From positions 1 through 5,549 of the forward strand of contig CAMUZJ010000072.1 of the NCBI GenBank assembly GCA_947165195.1: DNA of 5,549 bases, given 5' to 3'. The number at the start of each line of letters is the position of its first letter. The stretch's first letter is position 1. The position numbers and the translations under genes were made by a program. This DNA comes from an uncultured Bacillota bacterium. GTDB taxonomy: Bacteria > Bacillota_I > Bacilli_A > RF39 > UBA660. Positions 1 through 5,321 of the stretch are shown piece by piece. Under the pieces are notes generated by a model, which saw only the letters and a list, made by a program, of their open reading frames with translations, had not been told where the DNA came from and ran no database searches.

Positions 1-14
1 CACCATATAAAAAC

Positions 15-49
15 AAAAATGCACAGTATTTCTATTGTGCATTTTTTTT
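15..49. terminator. Bidirectional intrinsic terminator
   Basis: An inverted repeat pairs 15-25 with 36-46. Its core is ATGCACA/TGTGCAT, extended by A:T pairs, with a 10-nt loop. On the + strand it is followed by T42-T49. On the - strand the arm leads into TTTTTGTTTTT. It can therefore stop the leftward gene and also anything arriving from the left edge. The TAG stop of the leftward gene (32-34) lies in the loop, so translation would run through one arm before terminating. This is seen directly; function is inferred from the standard hairpin-plus-U-tract form. Confidence 0.8.
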
Positions 50-535
50 CCACTTTGTAAATAGCTTGTATTTAAAAGGATTTGTTTCTATTTGAATTTC
101 CTTAGGAAACTTCATTTTAAGACTGCCTTCTCTAAAACGTATAAAATCAATCATAGAATAAATCTGAAAATCTAATTGATCACACTTTTGATATAAATCT
201 TCATTTTTTTCCTTTTCTTCCAAAGACATAGCATTATACCTTTTCGCTAAGCTTCTTTTTTCTTCCACAAACTTTTGTCCCATCTCTAGGCACTCATCTT
301 TAGTTAAATCCTTTAATACATGGTAATCCAATATAAAATCTAATCCCTTAATAAACTCTATCTGCTCAAGTTTGGAAAAACTTACAAAATCATAACGAGT
401 ATTATTATCAATAACAAGATAATTCTCCCTAAAATAATCCTCTATTAACGACCTAGGCATAGGTACCTCGCGATCGATTAAAAAACCTAAATCATATTTT
501 TGAAGATAAGCAGTATTTTCTGTAACAATCTTCAT
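32..535 (-). CDS. Hypothetical protein, 167 aa
   Basis: I do not recognise this family. The product is a soluble-looking, highly charged protein of 167 residues with no signal peptide, membrane helix or cysteine cluster. Its single Cys pair (C82, C118) shows no motif. Residues about 78-130 are rich in Glu/Lys/Leu and look helical, possibly coiled coil; the last 30 residues are basic (ends KWKKNAQ). The start is well supported: ATG at 533-535 has a perfect AGGAGG on the same strand at 543-548, 7 nt upstream. A promoter TTTACA-17-TAGAAT lies just before it. It is a single-gene transcript, divergent from the next gene and closed by the hairpin at 15-49. Codon use is as AT-rich as its neighbours. 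The gene call is confident; the function is unknown. Confidence 0.85.
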   Translation of the reverse strand: MKIVTENTAYLQKYDLGFLIDREVPMPRSLIEDYFRENYLVIDNNTRYDFVSFSKLEQIEFIKGLDFILDYHVLKDLTKDECLEMGQKFVEEKRSLAKRYNAMSLEEKEKNEDLYQKCDQLDFQIYSMIDFIRFREGSLKMKFPKEIQIETNPFKYKLFTKWKKNAQ

Positions 536-542
536 ATAATAT

Positions 543-548
543 CCTCCT
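543..548 (-). promoter_or_regulatory. Ribosome binding site of the leftward gene
   Basis: The - strand reads AGGAGG, 7 nt before ATG 533-535. It is the most canonical Shine-Dalgarno site in the window and fixes the start of the 167-aa protein. Confidence 0.85.
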
Positions 549-560
549 AAACAAATGATT

Positions 561-589
561 ATTCTAACACTTATATTTTTCTATGTAAA
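561..589 (-). promoter_or_regulatory. Promoter of the leftward 167-aa gene
   Basis: On the - strand, -35 TTTACA (584-589) and -10 TAGAAT (561-566) are separated by exactly 17 bp. A TGT before the -10 (TGTTAGAAT) makes it an extended -10. The expected transcript start is near 554, leaving a leader of about 20 nt that contains the AGGAGG site. The -35 end lies only about 10 bp from the -10 of the opposing + strand promoter, so the two polymerase footprints overlap. Confidence 0.7.
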
Positions 590-595
590 GAATTG

Positions 596-604
596 TGCTA
601 TGAT
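596..604 (+). promoter_or_regulatory. Extended -10 promoter for the rightward genes
   Basis: TGCTATGAT gives an extended -10 (TGN followed by TATGAT at 599-604). At 17 bp upstream only TTTTTC is found, so the -35 is poor. The predicted transcript start (about 611) falls within the ribosome site AGGTG at 610-614, implying an extremely short leader. A TTG at 593 opens the same reading frame but lies upstream of this promoter's expected start. Confidence 0.45.
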
Positions 605-619
605 AAAATAGGTGATTTT

Positions 620-922
620 ATGAACGAATTAGAAGATCAATATAGATACTTAGTAAGTGGCTATTATGGAATGCAACTAATGGATGAATATCCACTAAAA
701 GAATATGTACTACAAGATATAAAAGACTATATAAAAGACTTTGTAAATAACTATCCTATCAAAAACTATAACTATCAAGAAGAAGCTATGTATATAAAAG
801 AACATACAGAAGATAGAATAAAATTACAAGACTTACTACTAGTATTAAATAAAATAAAAGCAGACATCGATATTATACTTCTAGTAAAAGAAAAACTACA
901 AAAATTAGAAAAAAACGACTAA
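620..922 (+). CDS. Small hypothetical protein, 100 aa
   Basis: I do not recognise this protein. From ATG 620 it is 100 residues, beginning MNELEDQYRYLV and ending KLEKND. It is rich in Lys, Tyr, Ile, Leu and Asp, contains no Cys or Trp, and has no signal peptide or membrane helix. Residues about 60-98 look like a continuous amphipathic helix (IKADIDIILLVKEKLQKLEK near the end). The frame is open up to a TTG at 593, but ATG 620 is preferred because AGGTG (610-614) sits 5 nt before it and the -10 element overlaps the TTG region. It is divergent from the leftward gene and lies 45 nt ahead of the lipoprotein gene with no terminator between, so co-transcription is likely. Base composition is even more A-rich than in the RNA-modification genes, which suits a non-conserved lineage-specific gene. 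Confidence 0.75.
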   Translation: MNELEDQYRYLVSGYYGMQLMDEYPLKEYVLQDIKDYIKDFVNNYPIKNYNYQEEAMYIKEHTEDRIKLQDLLLVLNKIKADIDIILLVKEKLQKLEKND

Positions 923-937
923 AAAACAAATAAAGTA

Positions 938-953
938 TGGTATATTTTATAAT
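938..953 (+). promoter_or_regulatory. Possible internal promoter before the lipoprotein gene
   Basis: TGGTATATT (938-946) is an extended -10 candidate, and a perfect TATAAT follows at 948-953. Neither has a recognisable -35, and in such AT-rich DNA chance matches are common. If TATATT is used, the transcript would begin near 953, right at the ribosome site AGAGG. Confidence 0.35.
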
Positions 954-958
954 AGAGG
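954..958 (+). promoter_or_regulatory. Ribosome binding site that decides the lipoprotein start
   Basis: AGAGG abuts ATG 959 directly, which is too close for use, but lies 9 nt before the in-frame ATG 968. The start should therefore be 968, which removes three residues (MIV) from the longest reading frame. Confidence 0.65.
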
Positions 959-967
959 ATGATAGTA

Positions 968-1792
968 ATGAGAAATATAAAATATATAATACTTTTTCTA
1001 TTAACAATAATATGTGTTGGTTGTAGTTATCAATATGCATCAACTACTAGAGATATAAGACATAGTGGTTTTACAATCTATTCACAGAAATTTACATGTA
1101 ATTCTATATTTACAGAGAAAGAAATATATGATCCAATCAAATTTTATGTTGGTAATTATATGATAACAAAAACAGGTAATATTTATGAAACATCATTAGG
1201 AAAAGTATATTCTAATGAAATGAACTGTAAAAGACCAGATTTTGATATCAAAGTAACGGCAATATTAGACTTATCTATTATAAGAGGTATCGATAATAAA
1301 TACTATTATTTAAGTGGAAATAATGAAGCTCTTCGTTATACATTAGTAACAGAATCTGATAAAGAATATTACTTATATAATTTACTTTTAGGAGATAAGG
1401 AAGTATTAAAAGTACAAACCATTAATTCAAATAGTGGTATTTACTATGTATTAAGAAATGATGGAAATGTCTATGAATATAGAATTATAAATAATAATAA
1501 TTCTTATATTATAGATTCTATTTCTATCATTTATAATAAAAATACATATGGGTCTAAAATAATAGATTTTAACTATAATGGTTCTAGTAGTACTACTTTT
1601 ATAAAAACAGAATTATCCTATTATCGAATGAAAGTAATGAATTCTAGTGAGTGTTATAACTATGTAGATATTGCTTGTCAATATGAAATGGTTTTAGATA
1701 GCGAACTACAAAGTAATTATAATAAAATATTAGCGTATAATGGTTCTAATTTAGTAACTAGTTATGGACTAATATTTAATGTGAATAATTGA
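968..1792 (+). CDS. Predicted lipoprotein with ~50-aa propeller-like repeats, 274 aa
   Basis: The product starts MRNIKYIILFLLTIICVGCS: basic n-region, hydrophobic core, then a lipobox-like CVGC with Cys19 as the probable lipidated residue. Position -3 is Cys rather than the usual Leu, so the lipobox is non-standard. The mature part holds about five repeats of ~50 residues, each with a hydrophobic strand followed by a 'G-x-hydrophobic-Y/F' strand. These are around 63-74 (MITKTGNIYE), 112-124, 158-170 (VLRNDGNVYE), 208-221 and 259-270. This resembles RCC1-type beta-propeller blades, which is an inference. Cys44, Cys87, Cys229 and Cys237 could form outer-surface disulfides. It probably acts on the outer face of the membrane; its ligand is unknown. 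It follows the 100-aa gene by 45 nt. The stop is TGA, the only TGA stop in the window; if TGA were read as Trp the protein would gain only three residues. A TTGAAA promoter starts immediately after the stop, and no terminator is visible. Confidence 0.8.
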   Translation: MRNIKYIILFLLTIICVGCSYQYASTTRDIRHSGFTIYSQKFTCNSIFTEKEIYDPIKFYVGNYMITKTGNIYETSLGKVYSNEMNCKRPDFDIKVTAILDLSIIRGIDNKYYYLSGNNEALRYTLVTESDKEYYLYNLLLGDKEVLKVQTINSNSGIYYVLRNDGNVYEYRIINNNNSYIIDSISIIYNKNTYGSKIIDFNYNGSSSTTFIKTELSYYRMKVMNSSECYNYVDIACQYEMVLDSELQSNYNKILAYNGSNLVTSYGLIFNVNN

Positions 1793-1821
1793 TTGAAATA
1801 AATAGAAAAAAATTGTATAAT
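1793..1821 (+). promoter_or_regulatory. Promoter of the RNA-modification operon
   Basis: TTGAAA at 1793-1798 and TATAAT at 1816-1821 are separated by exactly 17 bp, close to the sigma-A consensus and the best + strand promoter in the window. The expected start is near 1828, inside the 8-bp palindrome TACCGGTA (1823-1830). The leader is about 39 nt, with AAAGGAGA at 1848-1855 as ribosome site. Its first base follows the preceding gene's TGA directly. Confidence 0.75.
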
Positions 1822-1866
1822 ATACCGGTAATCAAAACTTACAAGTAAAAGGAGACAAGAAGTTTT

Positions 1867-2736
1867 ATGCTAGTAGCAAATAATTGGAAAGAATATGAAA
1901 TAATAGATGCCTCTTTGGGAGAAAAACTAGAAAGATGGGGAGATATTTATTTACTTAGACCAGACCCTCAAATTGTTTGGAATAATGGTAATTTATTAGA
2001 AAAGTACAAAGATAAGATAGATGCTATCTACTATAGAAGTAATAAAGGAGGAGGACATTGGGAAAATCTAAAAAATATTCCTACCTCTTGGAAAATACAT
2101 TATAAGAATCTAACTTTTAATATCAAGCAAATGGGATTTAAGCATACTGGTCTTTTTCCAGAACAAGCCATCAATTGGGACTTTATGATAGAGAAAATTA
2201 AAAATTCTGGAAGAAGTATTAAAGTACTTAATTTATTTGCTTATACAGGAGGAGCAACCGTAGCTTGTTTATCGGCTGGAGCACATGTTACGCATGTAGA
2301 CTCATCCCGTGGAATGGTAGATTGGTGCAAAGAAAACGTAAAAGATAGTGGACATGAAGGAGAAATGATTCGCTATATAGTAGATGATGTTTTAAAATTT
2401 GTTCAAAGAGAAATTAGAAGAGGAAATAAGTATGATGCCATTATTATGGATCCACCAAGTTATGGTAGAGGAGCCAATGGAGAAGTTTGGGATATAGAGA
2501 AGAATTTAAATTATTTAGTAGAACAATGTAGTCAAATTTTAAGTGATAAGCCATTATTTTTCTTAATTAATTCTTATACTACGGGTCTATCTTCTTATGT
2601 ATTAGAAAATATTTTAAAACTAAATTTAAAAAAATATGCTGGTAAGATTTCTTGTGGAGAAGTTGGACTCCCTATTAGAGAAAATCAATTAATATTACCA
2701 TGTGGAATTTATGGAAGATGGGAATCTAATGAATAA
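1867..2736 (+). CDS. Class I SAM-dependent methyltransferase, RlmI-like, without PUA domain
   Basis: This 289-residue protein belongs to the COG1092-type (RlmI-like) Rossmann methyltransferases, which typically modify rRNA. Visible motifs are motif I at 121-133 (LNLFAYTGGATVA), the acidic ribose-binding D145 after strand 2 (HVDSS), D173 in VDD at the adenine-binding position, and motif IV DPPSYGRG at 195-202. The ~110 residues before motif I contain WGDIYLLRPDPQ and lack the PUA domain of full-length RlmI (about 396 aa in E. coli). The motif VI region (FFLINSYTTGLSS, 231-243) has no Cys where RNA m5C enzymes carry a catalytic one, so assignment as RlmI (23S m5C) is not supported and the target is open. 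The ATG at 1867 has AAAGGAGA 11-12 nt upstream, rather far. The end overlaps the downstream pseudouridine synthase, so the pair is probably translationally coupled. It is driven by the promoter at 1793-1821. Confidence 0.88.
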   Translation: MLVANNWKEYEIIDASLGEKLERWGDIYLLRPDPQIVWNNGNLLEKYKDKIDAIYYRSNKGGGHWENLKNIPTSWKIHYKNLTFNIKQMGFKHTGLFPEQAINWDFMIEKIKNSGRSIKVLNLFAYTGGATVACLSAGAHVTHVDSSRGMVDWCKENVKDSGHEGEMIRYIVDDVLKFVQREIRRGNKYDAIIMDPPSYGRGANGEVWDIEKNLNYLVEQCSQILSDKPLFFLINSYTTGLSSYVLENILKLNLKKYAGKISCGEVGLPIRENQLILPCGIYGRWESNE

Positions 2737-3391
2737 ACTAAACGTATTATATGAAGATAACCATATCATTGTCGTAGAAAAGCCTTTTAATATTTTAAGT
2801 CAAAGTGATGCTACTAAAGATTTGGATTTACTAACAATGGTAAAGCAATATATTAAAGAAAAATATCATAAACCTGGAAATGTTTATATTGGACTAGTTC
2901 ACAGACTAGATAGACCAGTAGGGGGAATTATGGTATTTGCAAGAAGTAGTAAAGCTGCCTCTCGTCTTACTAAACAAATTCAAAACCATGAGTTTCAGAA
3001 AAAATATTTAGCTGTTGTAAGAGGTAAGATGGAAGAAGATTGTGCTACTTACAAAGATTTTATTTTAAAATTAGAAGATGGTAATAGTATCTTATCTCCA
3101 AAAGGAAAAGAAGCTATCCTAACTTATCAACTAATAGAATATAACAAAGAAGAAGATATGAGTTTAGTAAGTATTGATTTAAAAACAGGAAGACACCATC
3201 AAATACGAGTACAGTTTGCTAATCATAATCATCCATTATGTGGAGATCAAAGATATGGAAAAGAATTAGATAAAACACAAATTGCACTATATGCCTATTC
3301 ATTATCCTTTACTCATCCAACAACAAAAGAACAATTACATTTTGAATTAAAGCCAAAGAAGACCGGATACTGGACAAAATTTACAAAATAA
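2729..3391 (+). CDS. RluA-family RNA pseudouridine synthase
   Basis: The protein isomerises uridine to pseudouridine in rRNA or tRNA. From ATG 2729 it is 220 residues, a normal length for single-domain RluA-type enzymes, and has no N-terminal S4 domain. It starts with the family opening VLYEDNHIIVVEKP (6-19). The catalytic motif HRLDRPVGG lies at 58-66, with D61 as the expected catalytic Asp. The conserved LKTGRHHQIR at 151-160 is followed by HPLCGDQRYG. The usual HRLDxxTSG is changed to RPVGG, a variant I associate with a Gram-positive subgroup. The reading frame is also open from GTG 2702 and ATG 2711. ATG 2729 is preferred because it places the family's LYEDN block at the normal distance from the N-terminus; it overlaps the methyltransferase stop by 8 nt (ATGAATAA). 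The upstream ribosome site is weak (GATGGGA), consistent with coupling. The substrate position cannot be told from sequence alone. Confidence 0.93.
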   Translation: MNKLNVLYEDNHIIVVEKPFNILSQSDATKDLDLLTMVKQYIKEKYHKPGNVYIGLVHRLDRPVGGIMVFARSSKAASRLTKQIQNHEFQKKYLAVVRGKMEEDCATYKDFILKLEDGNSILSPKGKEAILTYQLIEYNKEEDMSLVSIDLKTGRHHQIRVQFANHNHPLCGDQRYGKELDKTQIALYAYSLSFTHPTTKEQLHFELKPKKTGYWTKFTK

Positions 3392-3407
3392 AGAATTACA
3401 TATTCAT

Positions 3408-3435
3408 AAAATGTTTGCATTCCAAACATTTTTTT
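3408..3435 (+). terminator. Intrinsic terminator of the RNA-modification operon
   Basis: A perfect 10-bp stem AAAATGTTTG/CAAACATTTT (3408-3417 with 3423-3432) closes a 5-nt CATTC loop, and the T run 3429-3435 follows. It starts 16 nt after the stop of the pseudouridine synthase. Confidence 0.85.
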
Positions 3436-3462
3436 GTTATAGTTATTATAGATTATTATTAA
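3434..3462 (+). promoter_or_regulatory. Candidate promoter of the Pro-rich membrane protein
   Basis: TTGTTA (3434-3439) and TATTAA (3457-3462) are 17 bp apart; TATTAT at 3454-3459 is an alternative -10 with shorter spacing. The -35 would overlap the end of the terminator T run. A promoter is expected here because the terminator isolates the next gene, but the exact boxes are uncertain. The ribosome site GAGGGTG (3468-3474) lies 7 nt before ATG 3482. Confidence 0.4.
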
Positions 3463-3481
3463 GGATAGAGGGTGTCATTAT

Positions 3482-4552
3482 ATGAATTTAGATTTTAATT
3501 GGTTTTTAACTATACCTGGGCTATTTATAACAGGCGGCGTAATATTATTAATTATTGCATTAATCATTCTTTTACTTACAAATAGAAAGTCAAAGAAAGA
3601 GAAAAATCCACTAGAAGAAAATGTCGAATCAACGGCAGTTCCTCAAGTAACAAATCAGGCTGGTATGGAGGCAATGGCTGCAAGTACAGATGTTCCACCA
3701 GCATCTTATGTTGCAACTGCTAATGCAACTCAACCAGTAGTAGATGCTAATACTATGGATGTAAATAATCAAGTACCAGTTGTAGATCCAGCTACTATTA
3801 TGGCTGCAACTGCTCATACAGAGGTAGCTCCAGCTGTACCAGTTGTTCCAGCACCAGTGCAAACAATAGCAAAAGAACCTACTGTTGTAGACCCTGCTGT
3901 TATCAATAATGTAACTAGTGCTACTCCTACACAACCACAAGCTCCTATTGCTCCACAAATGCCTACTATTAATCAACCAGTAGAGCCTACTCCAGCATTA
4001 CAACCAGTAGCACCTACCGTTCAACCAGTACAACCACAACCAGTAGCTCCTACTAATGGCGCTAATACAAATATATATGGTGGTGTAAGCCCTGTTGCTC
4101 CTAGTATACAACCAACTCCTGTTAGCAATAATTCTATTTATGGAGGAGCTAATCCTTTAGAAAATGCAGCAGGTCCAAAAAAAGTAGAAACATTACAACC
4201 TACTAAAGATGAAAAAGTAGAAACATTAACTCCTGTAGCACCACAACCAGTTGTACCTAATGTTCAACCTATACAACCACAGCCAGTAGCACCTACTGTT
4301 CAACCAGTACAACCACAACCTATATCACCAGTTGTTCAACCAGTAGCTCAACCTATTCCAACTGTACAACCAGTTGCTCAACCTAATCAAACGATGCAAC
4401 CACAAGGAATTCCTGTTGTACCAACAATTGCTCCACAACCAGCAGTACAACCTCAAGTAGTACAGCAACAAGCAACTATTCAACCACAACCAGTCGTACA
4501 GCCTCAAGCAAGTATACAACCACAACCAGTAGTTCCTACAATGCATCATTAA
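3482..4552 (+). CDS. One-helix membrane protein with long Pro/Gln/Val-rich repeat tail, 356 aa
   Basis: I do not recognise a named family. Residues about 8-32 form one strong membrane helix (FLTIPGLFITGGVILLIIAL onward). It is followed at once by RKSKKEK and preceded by only MNLDFNW, so the positive-inside rule predicts N-out/C-in, placing the tail in the cytoplasm. Residues 50-356 are low-complexity. Three VVD-type repeats occur (86-92, 100-106, 135-141), then PVAPTVQPVQPQP units (176-190, 258-301) and QPQPVV units to the end. A distinct middle block (194-252) has two NxxIYGG motifs (197-201, 218-222) and two KVETL motifs (234-238, 245-249). The tail has no Cys and only three Tyr. It has no LPXTG signal. 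A 38-nt DNA repeat (4004-4041, 4283-4320) shows recent internal duplication. It precedes the TasA-like gene by 52 nt. Possible roles are a membrane-tethered scaffold or, if the topology is reversed, a wall-spanning stalk; neither is shown. Confidence 0.82.
   Translation: MNLDFNWFLTIPGLFITGGVILLIIALIILLLTNRKSKKEKNPLEENVESTAVPQVTNQAGMEAMAASTDVPPASYVATANATQPVVDANTMDVNNQVPVVDPATIMAATAHTEVAPAVPVVPAPVQTIAKEPTVVDPAVINNVTSATPTQPQAPIAPQMPTINQPVEPTPALQPVAPTVQPVQPQPVAPTNGANTNIYGGVSPVAPSIQPTPVSNNSIYGGANPLENAAGPKKVETLQPTKDEKVETLTPVAPQPVVPNVQPIQPQPVAPTVQPVQPQPISPVVQPVAQPIPTVQPVAQPNQTMQPQGIPVVPTIAPQPAVQPQVVQQQATIQPQPVVQPQASIQPQPVVPTMHH
4004..4320 (+). repeat. Two 38-nt direct repeats inside the Pro-rich gene
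   Basis: Positions 4004-4041 and 4283-4320 are identical except for one base (C4018 versus T4297), 279 bp apart. They encode the PVAPTVQPVQPQP unit. Shorter CAACCACAACC copies recur near 4031, 4310, 4480 and 4518. Since synonymous codons agree, the copies come from recent duplication or recombination rather than protein-level selection alone. Confidence 0.85.
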
Positions 4553-4573
4553 AAGCTGTATAAGGCTTTTTTT
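4551..4573 (+). terminator. Weak terminator after the Pro-rich gene
   Basis: AAAAGC (4551-4556) pairs with GCTTTT (4565-4570). One additional U:G pair is possible, with a 6-nt loop, and T4567-T4573 follows. The stem is short and starts inside the stop codon, so read-through into the TasA-like gene is likely. Confidence 0.5.
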
Positions 4574-4575
4574 CT

Positions 4576-4581
4576 TATAAT
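4576..4581 (+). promoter_or_regulatory. Possible -10 element before the TasA-like gene
   Basis: A perfect TATAAT lies just after the T run, but no -35 is found at 16-18 bp (AAGCTG region). Transcription from here would start near 4588, at the ribosome site AAAGGAAGG (4588-4596). Chance occurrence is quite possible. Confidence 0.3.
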
Positions 4582-4604
4582 TTAAAAAAAGGAAGGGAAT
4601 AAGA

Positions 4605-5186
4605 ATGGCCAAAAAAGCAATACAAAAAAAGATTAAAAAACAAGATACTTTAAAATATTTTATACCATTATTGATACTAATTATAGGAATTTCTGTAGGA
4701 TATGCTTATTTATCAAGTACTTTAAGAATTAGTGGAAGAACTAGTATGCCTGGAATGGCTTGGGATGTTCATTTTGAAAATGCTCAAGAAGATAGTGATT
4801 CCGTACCTTCAGTAAGTCCTATTTCATTAGAAAAAAATAATACTAAACTTAACTTTAATACTTTGTTAAAAGTTCCTGGAGAAAAATATTCCTTCACAGT
4901 AGATGTAGTTAATAAAGGAACCATCGATGCGATGGTAGATGAAATATTATTAACAGGTTTATCAATAAATCAAAGTAAAATTTCAGAATTTCAAGTATCT
5001 TACATAGATGGTAGTGAAATTACTAAAAATGATTTGTTAAAAGCAGGAGATAGTGAAAAAGTAAGAGTAACTTTAAAATATTTAGATATTACGGAAGAAA
5101 CATTAAATAGCGAAGATGAAGAAATGGACTTATCTGTTAATATCAAATATATTCAAGCAAACGATAAAGCAGTAAAAAGAAATTAA
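4605..5186 (+). CDS. TasA/camelysin-like surface protein, 193 aa
   Basis: This looks like a secreted or membrane-anchored beta-sandwich protein of the TasA/CalY (camelysin) type; TasA forms extracellular biofilm fibres in Bacillus. The N-terminus is strongly basic (MAKKAIQKKIKKQ). A hydrophobic segment at about 18-36 ends in VGYAYLSSTL, which corresponds to the 'AxF/Y-S' end of SipW-dependent signal peptides; cleavage after Ala34 is possible. Next comes ISGRTSMPGMAWDVHFENA (42-60). The typical camelysin stretch is KVPGEKYSFTVDVVNKGTID at 89-108, then EILLTGL. The C-terminal strands are KVRVTLKYLD (152-161) and MDLSVNIKYI (174-183). There is no metal-binding HEXXH and no LPXTG, so protease activity is not supported. 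Start ATG 4605 has AAAGGAAGG 8 nt upstream. It follows the Pro-rich gene by 52 nt and precedes a paralog. Neither a SipW peptidase nor a TapA-like protein is in the window. An uncleaved membrane anchor is the main alternative. Confidence 0.8.
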   Translation: MAKKAIQKKIKKQDTLKYFIPLLILIIGISVGYAYLSSTLRISGRTSMPGMAWDVHFENAQEDSDSVPSVSPISLEKNNTKLNFNTLLKVPGEKYSFTVDVVNKGTIDAMVDEILLTGLSINQSKISEFQVSYIDGSEITKNDLLKAGDSEKVRVTLKYLDITEETLNSEDEEMDLSVNIKYIQANDKAVKRN

Positions 5187-5200
5187 TGGAAGTCTAAAAT

Positions 5201-5224
5201 GGTAGATAGAAATATCTACTTTTT
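5201..5224 (+). terminator. Intrinsic terminator after the TasA-like gene
   Basis: GTAGATA (5202-5208) pairs with TATCTAC (5213-5219) around a GAAA tetraloop, with a G:U pair at the base, and TTTTT (5220-5224) follows. It begins 15 nt after the stop and separates the two paralogs into different transcripts. Confidence 0.75.
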
Positions 5225-5292
5225 ATTATGAAAATATATATTAAATTATGTATATAATTCGTAAAGATACCAACAAAGCTTTTTACAAAATA

Positions 5293-5321
5293 TTGTATTC
5301 ACATCTTGTTTTTGATACAAT
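5293..5321 (+). promoter_or_regulatory. Promoter of the second TasA-like gene
   Basis: TTGTAT (5293-5298) and TACAAT (5316-5321) are 17 bp apart. The two boxes form the arms of an 8-bp inverted repeat, TATTGTAT/ATACAATA (5291-5298, 5315-5322). The expected start is near 5328, with a leader of about 26 nt holding AAAGG (5337-5341). Confidence 0.6.

Noticed and set aside
593..619. TTG start extending the 100-aa protein by 9 residues
   Set aside because: It overlaps the -10 element and lacks a ribosome site, whereas ATG 620 has AGGTG at proper spacing.
959..967. ATG 959 as lipoprotein start
   Set aside because: The ribosome site AGAGG touches this ATG; ATG 968 has workable spacing and leaves a normal signal peptide.
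1790..1804. TGA read as Trp (mycoplasma-type code)
   Set aside because: Every Trp in the long genes, including nine in the methyltransferase, is TGG and none has an internal TGA; read-through here would add only three residues.
3629..3976. Leftward open frame of 115 codons within the Pro-rich gene
   Set aside because: It is the antisense of the low-complexity repeats, giving an implausible Trp/Cys/Ser/Tyr-rich product with no ribosome site.
4004..4540. CRISPR-like array from recurring CAACCA units
   Set aside because: The units are in-frame codons for Gln-Pro repeats of irregular spacing, without unique equal-length spacers.
4325..4612. Leftward open frame of 95 codons at the end of the Pro-rich gene
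   Set aside because: Its Trp/Leu/Tyr repeats mirror CAACCA-type codons on the other strand, and it crosses the terminator and ribosome site of the next gene.
4605..5186. Camelysin-type metalloprotease activity
   Set aside because: No HEXXH or other clear metal-ligand motif is present; only the structural similarity to the TasA/camelysin group is supported.
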